A stretch of 33,699 nucleotides of DNA. It comes from Pseudozyma flocculosa PF-1 (Eukaryota > Basidiomycota > Ustilaginomycetes > Ustilaginales > Ustilaginaceae). The notes below the pieces were generated by a model. The model had not been told where the DNA came from. It made no database searches and saw only the letters and a program-made list of their open reading frames with translations. Below are positions 1 to 9,736 of this stretch, one piece after another. The DNA is taken from assembly GCF_000417875.1 (NCBI RefSeq), contig NW_006920898.1, forward strand, positions 86,508 to 120,206. Direction: 5' to 3'. Positions within the stretch are counted from its first letter, which is position 1, and each line of letters opens with the position of its first letter. The position numbers were made by a program, and so were the translations under genes.

Positions 1-341
1 ACGAAGGTTCGGGTCGCAGTCTGGCTTTCAGCATTCTCCACTGACCCCACTCAAACGCAGCCAGTCAGGTCAGCGCCACACACACACACACGACAATCTT
101 CGATAGAGAGCGAGAGAGGATGGATTCCCGGTGACAATGGGCGCGCCCGTTTGCGCCCCAACGGGTCAGCGCCGCCGTCGACTAGGTGAGCCGCACTGGC
201 AAAACGGATGCAATAATCATGTACAGATGGTTCGACGACGAGGGAAGGGTATCCCGGCGCTTTTGGGGTTGGTGGGGTCAAGGTGGCTGAGGGGACAGTT
301 GGGCAGGCAGGCAGTCTAAGACAACAAGAACGTCAAGCGTA
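1..341. other. 3' flank of the nucleolin-like gene, no gene seen
   Basis: No convincing coding region is visible; short open frames lack the G/C-third-position bias of the real genes nearby. There is a short (CA)n run at about 78-90 followed by a GA-rich stretch. A (GGCA)n run at about 301-313 is of a type that recurs in other intergenic gaps of this window. The segment probably contains the 3' UTR and polyadenylation region of the minus-strand gene that ends at 342. Confidence 0.5.
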
Positions 342-1947
342 TCAACGCAAGGAGGCGTGGCGCCCCTCTCTAGTCAACGAGATCTTCTTGCCGGCGGGCT
401 CCTGGGCAGCGCCGGTTCGTGCGCCACCACGGCCGCCGCCGCGCGCACCCCATCCGCCGCCACGAGGGGTACCGCGGAAGCTTCCGTCTCCGCCGCCGCG
501 GCCGCCACCACGGCCGCCGAAGCCACCGCGTCCGCCGCCACGGCCACCGCGGTCAAAGCCACCGCGGCCGCCGCGCGCACCGCCGCGTCCACCGCCACGG
601 CCGCCATCGTTGCTCCGCGGCTGCGAAAAGTCGAGGCGCAGCGGGCGGCCCGACAGCTCAAAGCCAGTGAGGGCCTCGATGGCCTTCTGGGCGCTCTCCT
701 GCGTCGAGAACTCGACGTAGCCAAAGCCCTTGGGCCGGTTGCTCTCCGGGTCCTTGGGCAGGCGCACGCCGGAGACCTCGCCGTACTCGGCGAAAGTGTT
801 CCACACGTCGTCCTCGGACACCGAGAACGCCAGGTTGCCCACAAAGAGCGTCGACGACGGCGCGCTCCGCTCGTCGTTGAACTTCTTCTGGCGGTCCTGC
901 TGGCGGTCGGCGGCGGGCTTGGGCTGGCTCAGGTCGACCTTGATGTTGCGGCCGTCGACCTCCTTGCCCTGCGCCTCCTCGAACGCCTTCTTGGCGGCGG
1001 CGGGCGTGGCGAAGTCGACGTAGCCAAAGCCGCGGCTCTTGCCGCTGTCCCGGTCGAGCTGGACGCGCGCGTTGGTCACCTCGCCGTACGCCTCAAACTC
1101 GCTCTTGAGCCACTCGTTGTCGACGTTCCAGCTGAGCTGGCCGACCCAGATCGAGCACGTCTCGTTCTCGTCGCCGGCCGCCTCCTCGGTCTTTGCCTTC
1201 TTGGCGGCGGGCGCCTCGTCGTCCGCCTTGCGCTTCTTGCTGTCGGCCGCCTTGTCCTCCTCGTCGTCGTCGGAGTCGTCGGTGCCAGAGGTGCTGCTCG
1301 AGTCCGAGTCCGAGTCAGAGTCAGAGTCCGAGTCGGACGACTCTGCGTTGGGGTAAGAGGGGAATGCGGAAGAGGGATCGGTGCCGTGTCAGTCATGTGC
1401 GCAGGCGTAGAAGTGGGGCAAGGTACGCTCTAGAGCGCCTGAGCAACACTCACCAGTCGAGTCGGCCTTGGTGCCGTTGGCGACGGGGGCGACCTCCTTC
1501 TTGACCTCCTCCTCGTCGTCCTCGTCGTCAGACGAGTCGGACGAGTCCGAGTCAGAAGAGTCAGAAGACTCGTCCTTCTTGGCGGCGGCGGCGGCGGCGG
1601 CGGCGGCGGGCTTCTCCTCCTGTTTCAGCGCAGGAAGCAGGGCAGGAAAAAGAGACGTGTAGGGAATGCGCGGCGGTCTGTCAGCACTGAAGAAGGTTCT
1701 CACTGGAGCAGCCCATCGCGAGACAGCCAGTGGGGGAACAGATACAAACCTCGTCGTCGCTGCTGTCGTCCGAGTCGGAGTCGTCGCTGCTGTCGTCTTC
1801 GCTGCTGCTGCTGCTGCTCTCGACGGGGGGAGGGGTGGGCTCCTTCTTGGCGGCCTTCTTCGAGGCCTTCTTGGCGGCCTTGGCGTCGGCCTTGCCGGCA
1901 GGGGCAACAGCCTCGACGGGCTTGACAGACTTGTCCTTCTTGCCCAT
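342..1947 (-). CDS. NSR1: Nucleolin-like RNA-binding protein (Nsr1/gar2 family)
   Basis: Three exons read continuously: 1947-1750, 1619-1454 and 1342-342, with GT-AG introns, giving 454 aa. The N-terminus (MGKKDK) is Lys/Ala-rich, followed by blocks of Ser and Asp/Glu. These include a polyalanine run in exon 2 and an (SD)n run at the start of exon 3. RRM1 covers about residues 184-260 (RNP2 IWVGQL; RNP1 RGFGYVDF). RRM2 covers about 286-361 (RNP2 LFVGNL; RNP1 KGFGYVEF). An RGG-rich tail runs from about 369 to 430 and the protein ends in a short basic segment. Acidic region, two RRMs and an RGG tail is the arrangement of yeast Nsr1 and fission yeast gar2, nucleolar proteins needed for pre-rRNA processing and 40S assembly. 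The function is inferred from this architecture. The ATG at 1947 is the first in frame and opens a typical Lys-rich N-terminus. The C-terminal 15 or so residues are the least certain part. Confidence 0.9.
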
Positions 1948-2205
1948 GGTGGTGGATGTAGTGGGGATTGGAGTGAGGAGGTGGTAGGGAAAGGACGGGG
2001 CAAAGAGAGAAGGAGACAGGGATGGATGGGACGGAGAGAGGGAGGGGGAAGGGTTGGTGGTCCGGAAGGAAGAGGGGACGGGTCGAAGGTGTGGGCCCCT
2101 TGTACCGACCGCGCTTGCCACCAGGCGTAGGTAGCCTGCCTGCCTGCCGGCTGCCAACTTCGGCGGACCCCAGAGGGCGTGCTGCCCCGAAGAAAATTAT
2201 GCTCA

Positions 2206-2233
2206 CCTCGCCGCCAGGCAGCTGGCGGCGAGG
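2206..2233. repeat. Perfect 12-bp inverted repeat with 4-base loop
   Basis: Arms CCTCGCCGCCAG (2206-2217) and CTGGCGGCGAGG (2222-2233) are exact reverse complements around the loop GCAG. It lies about 260 bases upstream of the NSR1-like ATG. It could be a hairpin in the NSR1 transcript leader or a dyad protein-binding site. The sequence shows only the symmetry. Confidence 0.7.
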
Positions 2234-2421
2234 AAGATTTTTCGGCGTGGCGCCTCTCAGCTCGCCCCTCTTGGACATCTACGCCCAGCCCCTTCGCTCT
2301 CGGCAGGCCCTGTCGCCGGGCTCTGGGCGTGAGAGGTGTTGGCACCCCTCGGGCAGGCCGGACCAAGGCAGGCGTGGCGCGCGTCTCTGTGCTCGCCCTC
2401 TCTCTCATAGCTGCTGCGCCC

Positions 2422-2456
2422 GCAAATTTTTTGGCGGCTGGCGAGCAAAAATTTGC
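2422..2456. promoter_or_regulatory. Inverted repeat of AAAAATTT motifs, RRPE-like
   Basis: Arms GCAAATTTTT (2422-2431) and AAAAATTTGC (2447-2456) are exact reverse complements around a 15-base GC-rich spacer. The core AAAAATTT matches the ribosomal RNA processing element (RRPE) known in promoters of ascomycete ribosome-biogenesis genes. It sits about 475 bases upstream of a nucleolin-like ATG. The symmetry is observed; the RRPE role is inferred, and use of this element in basidiomycetes is not something I can confirm. Confidence 0.45.
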
Positions 2457-3413
2457 ATCCCGCCCGACCCTGAAGTGTCTTGGGGGGTCTCCGAGACCCG
2501 AGCAGCCAAGTCGGTCAGCTGACGTGATCCTGACAGAAGAGATGAAAGGGTCGTCAGGCAGGCCCACCCATCATAACCCTGCCTGTCGGCTCCGGACGGC
2601 AAGGGCACTTGAGAAGAAACCGGCGTGGTTTTGCGCGCGGGGGGGGTCCCTTTTTGGTTGGCCCGGTCCTCCCTCGCCGGGTTGCCTGCCTCGAGCGTCC
2701 AGTGTGACGGAGACCACAGCTGGCAATCGTCGATCAACCAGCCAACCATTCGAGGTTCCTCCAACGCCCTCGACCACTTGACCACCTCGCTCGCTCTCCT
2801 CCCCTAGGCCGCTGCTCCGACACCAGGCTCGCCTCGTGCCTTCCTTGTCCATCGCCATCAACACCAGGCCGCAGACCCCTCGCCCTCCCTAGACTCTGCA
2901 GCCGCCCCACTACTAACTCCCCTGTCTCCTCGACGCGATTGGCCCTGGTTGCTTCGCCCCAACCCCTCCTTGCTCGACCTCGTATCGCCCTGCACTCCTG
3001 ACGACGTCCCCACAGAACGTCCCAGCAGCGTCGTGGGTCGTTCAACGGCCGGTCGCCCCTTGGCACGCATCATCTGTCTATATCCCCGTCGGACATCAAG
3101 CGCGGACCTCTCCTTTCATGCTTCGCTCTCACGCTGCTACCGCCGTCCTCCAGCTCTCCTTCGCATAGCGCGCAGAGCAGGTAGCGCCAGCGCTTTGGGG
3201 CACGGTCGTCGGTGAGCACTGCCCGCTCGGGCCGCCACAATCGGACGCAGCCGTCGTCGATACTCAAGCCTCGTCTGCGCTTCGTCGCTCTGCTCTGCCC
3301 TGCTTGGCTTCGCCTCGCACTGCTCTGGCCTGCACGACTCGCCTCGGCTCATCTCGACCACCACCTGCCCCTTAGTTGTCGGTCGAGGCTCAAAGTTCTC
3401 CGATGGCTCGCCC

Positions 3414-6400
3414 ATGCAACCTCGCCGCATCCTCTCGAGCGCCTCAAACGCTTCGCGGCAACTGGCACCGCCTCTCTGCGCACAGCTCAACCCGGCTCTA
3501 GCTGGACCGGGCCCCTCGCGCTTCCCCGGCTGTCTCGAGAGCCCTGCATCGGGTCGCTCTGTTGCAGGCCCGCCTCTTGCGGCGTCGCCTGTGGCACCTT
3601 CGTCGGCGCGGTCTCCGTCCTTGCAGGCTCGAACTGCGCGGCACCTCGACTTCCTTTATCCTCCAAGCATCTCTCGCCGGCCAGCATCCTGCGGCACTGC
3701 ACTTTCAAGCAATCTCGATGGCCGCCGCGCTGTCTCCCAGATCCGCCAGCACTCGAGCCTCTCGTTCTACGATGCTTCCTTTCCACCCACGCACCGGTCA
3801 CAATCCGCTGCCAGATCCGATTCGACCGCCTCCGATCAGCCTGCGAATCAGGAACAGCAGCAGGAGCAGCAGCCGAACGATGTATCCCGACTCACGGATG
3901 AGACGCGAACAGCGAGCCCCAAGCGCCGAACAGGAAAGAAGAAGAGCAGCGCCGATTCCGCTCAGCTCGTGGCGCACGCAGGGCTCGACTCATCATTGTC
4001 AGGACACAAGACCGGCGTCAAGGTCGATCTTCGACCGAGCGAGGCCGCTGAATTGCAGCAGAGCGGTTCCAGCGATTCAATGACGGAGGAGAGGCTGCTT
4101 CCGGACGTGCAAGCAGCTATGCTGGCCGGCGACTCATCGACAGCTGCCAAGCTCCTCTCGGCATCTTTGATACGGATAGGATGGACACCGGCGTCCGACA
4201 TCAAAGGGCGACAAAATGGGGAAAATCAGAGGCCAGGATCGGGACAGGTTGCACAGCCCACCAAGCCATCTGCGACCATGGATGTCCGCGCGGTCGAGGC
4301 AATCGCCTCGCTTTGCGAGCGGCTCATGGTCCAGCTCACGGCGCGCGGAGTCGATCGTCGACCTCGGCCTGCGCCAGGATCCCCCAACGAAGCACATAGG
4401 GAGTCGGCATTGCATCTCTGGGAGGTGTTGCGGCATTTTCGAGTGCCTCGCACCTCCGCCAGCCAGCTGGCGCTCATACAATGGCTGCTCCGGGACCGGC
4501 AGCGCCTCAAAGCAGCACGCGTATACGCCACCGAGCTGCGCGCCTGGTGGAACGTCTACGAGACTTCGGCGGCCGCAGGACACCGTCGACCATCGCAAGC
4601 AGACCCCATGTCGGTCGCGCTCGAGCGCAGCAGGCCGAGCGGGGCTTTGCTTCACGCCATCCAGCGGGACCTTGCCCGCCTCGAGGCGGTGTTGGCTTCG
4701 CCCGCTGCTCCTGGACCCCAGATCAGCGGCCGGCCTGTCTCGATCGAGTACGGGGAGGCGCTGCTGTCGCTGTGCCAGCTCCTCGTGAGCCCACCCATGA
4801 CGATGCTTCCTCCCGACAACAGCGCCGAGATCGCTTGGATCATCTCGGCTGCCTGTCGCTATGATAGGGCCTCGCAACACTTGAAGCCGAAGGCGGGCTC
4901 GGCAGCAGACAGTGCAGCAGCCGAGTCCGTGGCACGCAAGAAGATCGGCAAAGCGATACGCGGCTGCATGCGATCCTTCATCCGTCAGCTCGCCTCTGAA
5001 GACTTTGACGGCGTCAAGGGCCAGCCGAGACCACCGAAAAGGAACACCGTGGCAGGACGAGCACCGCCAAAACTATCGATGTCATCGTACAACCAGCTCC
5101 TCTTCTACTGCCTCAAGGTGCTGCGCTCGACCGAGCTCTGCCACGTCGTCTTTGCCCACCTGATGGCGTCCCGCGACAGAGACGGCCTTGAACCAGACCA
5201 CGTCACGATCAACACGATGCTGCGACAGGCCACCATCAACCGGCTCCATGGCCTCGCCAATTCCATCCTCGCCGTTTCGGCCCGACAGGCCCGAGGTGCC
5301 GCGCAAGCTCCGCCTGCCGCTCCTCAGGCACCTCGGGTGGCCAGCCATGGCACTCCTCCCGACGGTGTGGCTGCCCCTGCCGTACCCTCCTCACCTCGAT
5401 CAGCGGCTCCGGCATCCAGCACGTCTTCGAGCCGCCGGGCCGAGAATCAGACGATGCTCAGCAGCATCGATGACGCAATTAGGAGGGCCGACTCCTACCG
5501 CCTTCACGCGCTGATCTCTCTGGTGGCCTCGTCTGGGTCGTTCCTGCGCCGTCACCGCGGCCAGCCTTCCTACATCAGCATCCGCGATCTAGTCGCGCGC
5601 GTCTATCCCAGGCTCGTCGAGCGGTCGCGCAAGAGCCCCAAGCCGCCACCAGCAGCCAACGCCGGCGCGACAGACACCAAGCAACCTCAGGCCCATGCGG
5701 ACTGGGACGCGGCATCGCTGCGACCTCGAATTGGCAGGCAGAGCCGTTTTGCGATCTACGAGCCTCATGTGCTCACCGCCGTGCTCAACCTCGTAGCCAA
5801 GGCGGGCAAGACGGGTCTGGCGTTGCGCATCTGGCGCATGATCCGGCACTTTAGCCGCCAGAGCCAGGTGACACGGCGCCAAGTGTCGGAAAAGCCCTGG
5901 ATGGTGCCGACCGAGGCGGCCACGATCCTCTTCCAGACCCTCGCCGCCGAGGGCCGCAAGTCGATGAAGGTCTTTGTCCCCCGTGGCCGTGCGCGCAGCT
6001 TTCAGCGGCGCCGACCGCCGCGCTACTTCGGCGCCAGCCCAGGAAGCCGCCAGATCTATGCCGTCGGGTGGGCGCTCGACTCGAGCATCCCGCAGGCTGG
6101 TCGAGGCGCCGGATCCATGCTCCGCTGTCAGGCCGCCCGGCTCGTGGCGATGCACGAGTACTGGCGCCTGCTCGAGAGGTGGAACCTGGCCGCACCTCTC
6201 GCCAAGGCCACCGCAGCGCAGAAGTGCCCCGGTCCCGTCGTTCTACCCTCGGACGGCTCGGTGCGGGTCCCCGACTCGCGCTTCTACGATGCGCTCCTCG
6301 ACCTCTTTGGCCGGCGGGCTGGCATGCGCGGCCGCACGCCGACGTATCGATCGCGATCCGACTGGATCCATCGAACGCGAAAGGCCAAGGCGGAGAGGGA

Positions 6401-6824
6401 CGGGAAGAGACAGGCGCTCCGGGCCACCGTTGCGACGGAAACTCGTGCCGATGTCGCTGTCGCCGCAAGCGGTGCCAAACCGGCGCCTTTGCAGCCCACG
6501 TCGACCTCTGCCGATCTCGCCGCCACCGGCGTCGCGCCGTTCAGGCGGCTCATGAATTCGCGAGGACGGTGGACCGACCGACCGCCGAAAGCGTTCCTGC
6601 TGGTGCTGCTCAAGCACATGCGGGCGCTGGGCATCGAGATCCCGCTGGCCTACCGCTGGCTGCTCGAAGAGGGATGGCAGGCACCCCAGGGAACCGTCTA
6701 CGACACATCGCCGTCGACGGACGACGAGACGCCGCGTTGGGGCCGGTTCAGCGCGTTCCGCGGCCCACGGACCAAGACCGTCGGGCTGCCAGTGCAGTCG
6801 AGATCATCGGAGCGGAAAAAGTGA
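3414..6824 (+). CDS. Mitochondrial PPR-type (pentatricopeptide repeat) protein
   Basis: One uninterrupted frame of 1136 aa. The first 100 or so residues are rich in Arg, Ser, Ala and Pro with few acidic residues, as in a mitochondrial presequence. A Gln-rich stretch follows at about residues 143-160. Helical pairs of PPR type are visible at about 555-605 (SYNQLLFYCLKVL, then an LEPDHVTINTML segment) and about 778-815 (EPHVLTAVLNLVAKAGK, then GLALRIWRMI). A further helical block lies at about 1059-1090. Between them are long Pro/Ala/Ser linkers. PPR proteins bind organellar RNA and act in its processing or translation, so a mitochondrial RNA role is likely, but no specific target can be read. 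The start is uncertain: an out-of-frame ATG at 3403 overlaps this one. The gene ends only 129 bases from the convergent dehydrogenase gene. Confidence 0.8.
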   Translation: MQPRRILSSASNASRQLAPPLCAQLNPALAGPGPSRFPGCLESPASGRSVAGPPLAASPVAPSSARSPSLQARTARHLDFLYPPSISRRPASCGTALSSNLDGRRAVSQIRQHSSLSFYDASFPPTHRSQSAARSDSTASDQPANQEQQQEQQPNDVSRLTDETRTASPKRRTGKKKSSADSAQLVAHAGLDSSLSGHKTGVKVDLRPSEAAELQQSGSSDSMTEERLLPDVQAAMLAGDSSTAAKLLSASLIRIGWTPASDIKGRQNGENQRPGSGQVAQPTKPSATMDVRAVEAIASLCERLMVQLTARGVDRRPRPAPGSPNEAHRESALHLWEVLRHFRVPRTSASQLALIQWLLRDRQRLKAARVYATELRAWWNVYETSAAAGHRRPSQADPMSVALERSRPSGALLHAIQRDLARLEAVLASPAAPGPQISGRPVSIEYGEALLSLCQLLVSPPMTMLPPDNSAEIAWIISAACRYDRASQHLKPKAGSAADSAAAESVARKKIGKAIRGCMRSFIRQLASEDFDGVKGQPRPPKRNTVAGRAPPKLSMSSYNQLLFYCLKVLRSTELCHVVFAHLMASRDRDGLEPDHVTINTMLRQATINRLHGLANSILAVSARQARGAAQAPPAAPQAPRVASHGTPPDGVAAPAVPSSPRSAAPASSTSSSRRAENQTMLSSIDDAIRRADSYRLHALISLVASSGSFLRRHRGQPSYISIRDLVARVYPRLVERSRKSPKPPPAANAGATDTKQPQAHADWDAASLRPRIGRQSRFAIYEPHVLTAVLNLVAKAGKTGLALRIWRMIRHFSRQSQVTRRQVSEKPWMVPTEAATILFQTLAAEGRKSMKVFVPRGRARSFQRRRPPRYFGASPGSRQIYAVGWALDSSIPQAGRGAGSMLRCQAARLVAMHEYWRLLERWNLAAPLAKATAAQKCPGPVVLPSDGSVRVPDSRFYDALLDLFGRRAGMRGRTPTYRSRSDWIHRTRKAKAERDGKRQALRATVATETRADVAVAASGAKPAPLQPTSTSADLAATGVAPFRRLMNSRGRWTDRPPKAFLLVLLKHMRALGIEIPLAYRWLLEEGWQAPQGTVYDTSPSTDDETPRWGRFSAFRGPRTKTVGLPVQSRSSERKK

Positions 6825-6953
6825 GCCGGCACGCGCGCAGATTAGAAGGGCGATGGTCTCGGGATCGAGAGCCAACCTCGTTGCAATCAAACCTATCGAA
6901 TGACTATCGAACAACGGAGGCGTGATGAGGGACGCGCGGCGGCACACCGTCGG

Positions 6954-8243
6954 TCAGTAGCCCGTCGCCGGGTCGACGACGCCGTCCATGTCAGCGCCGT
7001 TGACAAAGGCGCGAGCGTTCCTCGAGATGCGCTCGCGCAGGAAAGGCTCGATGAGCTGGGGCGTGACGGCCGAGTGCGGTGTGACGATGAGCGGGGTAGT
7101 GCCGCCCTCATGGCGCTGGCCAGACTGCATGAGGTGCCAGAGCGGGTGGCTCGGAGGCAGGGGTTCCGGCTCGACGACGTCGATGCCCACCCCGCCAAGT
7201 CGTCCCCGCTCGACGGTCTCGACGAGGGCATCGGTATCGACGAGCTGGCCGCGGCTGACGTTGATGAGCACCGACCCGGGTCTCATGGCGTCGAGCTCGG
7301 CCCGGCCAAACAGGCGGCGGTTGGACGGTGTCAGCGCCAGGGCCAGGACGACGATGTCGGCCTCAGCCAGCGCCTCGTGGAGCGACGCGACGTGGTAGAA
7401 CGTCGGCGGAGCCACACAATCGCCGTCGCCCCCGATGCCATCGCGCCCGGACGCGTCGCTGGTACCGTCGCTGCTGTCGCTGTCATCTTGGCGTCGATCC
7501 ATGCCGACTCGACGTCGGACTACCGAGATGCGGCATCGGAACGGACGGACCAGCTCGATGAACGCCCTGGCCGCCGCTCCGTAGCCGACGACGACGATGT
7601 GCTTCCCCAGCAGCGTCAAGCCCAGCTTGGGGCCCCAGGATTGGGCCGCGACGCGCTGCGGGATGCGTCGGAGGAGCGAGAGGATCAGCGCGAGGGCATG
7701 CTCGGCCACGAGCGCGCCTGCCGTTCCCTGTTGACGGCACGGCGCCGAGCAGCCAAGTTGGAGCACCGGCATAGGCATCGGCATCAGCTTCTGTCGTTCT
7801 ACCGGTATGCAATTGCGAGGGCGCGGAGGCGGGGACGGGGACGGGGGTGGAAGACCGAGGCAGGCGCGGAAGTCAGGGAGGGAACGGGAGGATGCACGCA
7901 CCTTTCCAGAACACCAGATCCTATCCGGGCGCTCGCGGATCAGGTCGAGGTAGGCGTCGACGCCGGACATGGGGAGCTGGACCCACTCGATGTGCGGGTA
8001 CATCTTGAGGACGGTGCGGAGGCGGACGTGGGCCTCGGCATCGGTCATCTTGGGCAGGTAGATGAGCCCCCTCGTCTCGGACGTCGGCGTCGACTGCAGG
8101 TGCAGGTTGGGCAGCAGGTGGCGGAGGTGCTTGGCCAGGGGCAGCGGGTCCAGCACGCACTCCGACGGCGAGGGGAGGATGGCGATGGGCAGTGCGGCCG
8201 CGGCGGCAGCGGCGGCAGGGAAAGGGGTGGTGGCGACTGGCAT
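6954..8243 (-). CDS. D-isomer-specific 2-hydroxyacid dehydrogenase, NAD(P)-dependent
   Basis: Two exons, 8243-7902 and 7727-6954, give 371 aa. The family reduces 2-oxoacids or oxidises D-2-hydroxyacids with NAD(P)H. The nucleotide-binding Gly motif is seen at about 162-164 (VVVGYGAAAR). The three catalytic residues are in place: Arg273 (NVSRGQLVD), Glu300 (GIDVVEPEPLP) and His332 (VTPHSAVTP). An Asp/Ser/Gly-rich insert of about 30 residues at about 190-222 interrupts the Rossmann domain after a beta strand. The 174-base intron is a multiple of three and has no stop codon, so an unspliced message would also read through. The chosen ATG at 8243 starts the N-terminal domain (MPVATTPF); the frame stays open upstream to 8495, so a longer start is possible. 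The substrate (glyoxylate, hydroxypyruvate or other) cannot be told from sequence. Confidence 0.87.
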   Translation of the reverse strand: MPVATTPFPAAAAAAAALPIAILPSPSECVLDPLPLAKHLRHLLPNLHLQSTPTSETRGLIYLPKMTDAEAHVRLRTVLKMYPHIEWVQLPMSGVDAYLDLIRERPDRIWCSGKVRASSRSLPDFRACLGLPPPSPSPPPRPRNCIPVERQKLMPMPMPVLQLGCSAPCRQQGTAGALVAEHALALILSLLRRIPQRVAAQSWGPKLGLTLLGKHIVVVGYGAAARAFIELVRPFRCRISVVRRRVGMDRRQDDSDSSDGTSDASGRDGIGGDGDCVAPPTFYHVASLHEALAEADIVVLALALTPSNRRLFGRAELDAMRPGSVLINVSRGQLVDTDALVETVERGRLGGVGIDVVEPEPLPPSHPLWHLMQSGQRHEGGTTPLIVTPHSAVTPQLIEPFLRERISRNARAFVNGADMDGVVDPATGY

Positions 8244-9736
8244 CTTGGCGGTCTTCCTACCAGTACGAGGCTTGGGTCGAGCAGGAGGGGGTTGGGAAGA
8301 TGTCTTGCGGTGCGGGACAGACCAGCATGGGCGAATGATCTCGAGGGGCTTATACATGTCCTCGATCGACCTCGACGGCGACCATGCATCGATGGGACAC
8401 CATCGACCCCGTTGCGTACACCACTGCTGCAGCAGAGAGCACATCGCGGTATGCTCTAGGTCCACCTTTTGCCCACCCGGACGGCACCGCACCATCGGTC
8501 AAGCTGATCGAGGCAGCACTGAGGAGCCAGGTAGGCCCAGTCCCCTGCGCCGCCTGAACGCGTAAGACGCCGCCCGCCGTCGTCGTCGTCCGCATTGCCG
8601 CAGCCCCGAGCATCGCTGGGAACAATGAGGGGTGACGAAGAGATCCGAAGCCCTTGCCAGCCAAGTTCCTCGCGGCGGTGTCCATCTCTCCGTCTTGCTG
8701 CCGAGCGGTAGTCGCGGCTCCAGCCAGACTCGATTGCGACATGGACCGCGGACGGTGATGTGGCGGTCGAGACCGGGATGCAAGCAGGCCCGCCCGCGCG
8801 GACCGCCGTACATGCCGAGGTTGACCGTATTCGCCGGACGGGGGCAACGACGGTTCCGCGGGGACGTACATCTGTCGAGGACATCCTGTTCGCCGCCGTT
8901 TACGTCGAAGTCGAGAACAAGGTTGCATTCGGCAAGGCAAGGGCGCCACACCTCGATCTTCGGTAGCCATCGGGATCTGGTGGCAATGAAGAAGAGAGAG
9001 AGCGGGGTTGAGCTTAGAGCATAGGTACATACATTTTCTTTCGCTCCGTGGGCAAGGAGGTCGAGCTTGTGTCTATCGGCTCGACCAGCGAGCGAGGGAC
9101 GACCGGACCTTGTTCGGAACATCGGGGCGTGGTGCATGTGATGTGGGGGGTCCATCGGACCGGCGAAGACGGCGGCGACGAGCGTCCCGGGCCTTTGTGC
9201 GCCGAACGCTGAAAGTTGCACCCCAAGGCAACCGAGACCGTCACAGCAACCGTATGTGCATGCATGGTAGGGGCGCAGGACGAAACAGCTCCTGCAACGA
9301 CGCAGCAGACGGCACACACAGAGGGAATGTGATGGGAGTGGACGGACACAACGCACAATCCTACTCGTATTGCTACGGTCCCGGCAGAAACGGGCGGGCT
9401 GGCTACAGACAGACTGGCAAGACGAGGCGGGATCTCTACAAGTTGGTGGAGCAGGGTAAGCACAAGATGGAGGGGGGAGATGGCGGGGGAGGGATGCCGT
9501 TCTCGCCTGCGCCGCAATGAAGGGGAGGCGGTCGAGCGGCATATGTAAGTGGCCGGGTGAGATCAAGGTTGCCGGCTCAGCTCGATCGGAGCGTGGGAAG
9601 CGCCAGGAGGAGGGTTCGGTGTTGCAACAAGGGGACGAGCTTCTTGCGGTGCGTGCGTGCGAGCAACGACAATCGAAGATGGCGAAAGACCGTCTTCGGC
9701 GTCCATGCACGCAACGGAGCATGAGCGGCGGTCAGC
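8244..9736. other. Gene-free spacer, 1.5 kb
   Basis: This is flanked by the 5' end of the dehydrogenase gene and the 3' end of the chitinase gene, both on the minus strand. It should hold the dehydrogenase promoter and leader and the chitinase 3' UTR. Several open frames cross it on both strands, but they have mixed third-position composition and no recognisable motifs. The best of them is a 130-aa minus-strand frame (8742-8350), discussed among the rejected items. Confidence 0.5.

Larger units (their letters stand above)
1948..3413. promoter_or_regulatory. Divergent promoter region between NSR1-like and PPR genes
   Basis: These roughly 1.47 kb separate two genes transcribed away from each other, so the segment should hold both promoters and 5' UTRs. 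I see no supported coding region. The half nearest NSR1 contains pyrimidine/purine-rich stretches, a (TGCC)n run at about 2136-2152 and two perfect inverted repeats (separate entries). The half nearest the PPR gene is rich in C and T, which is common in fungal 5' leaders. Confidence 0.6.

Noticed and set aside
357..1433. 358-codon plus-strand open frame opposite the nucleolin-like gene
   Set aside because: It is an antisense shadow: the minus strand carries two RRMs and an RGG tail in a consistent spliced frame, while this frame gives only Ala/Val/Leu/Arg-rich low complexity.
1389..2567. 392-codon minus-strand open frame
   Set aside because: Only the part at 1619-1454 is real (exon 2 of the nucleolin-like gene). 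The remainder runs through introns and promoter DNA.
8350..8742. Possible 130-aa minus-strand protein with a presequence-like start
   Set aside because: G/C use at third positions is well below that of neighbouring genes, there is no domain, and it overlaps the probable promoter and leader of the dehydrogenase gene. A small gene cannot be excluded.
8499..9722. 407-codon minus-strand open frame between dehydrogenase and chitinase
   Set aside because: Rich in Cys, Arg, Ser and Pro with no motif, and no coding bias. Consistent with chance openness in GC-rich DNA.
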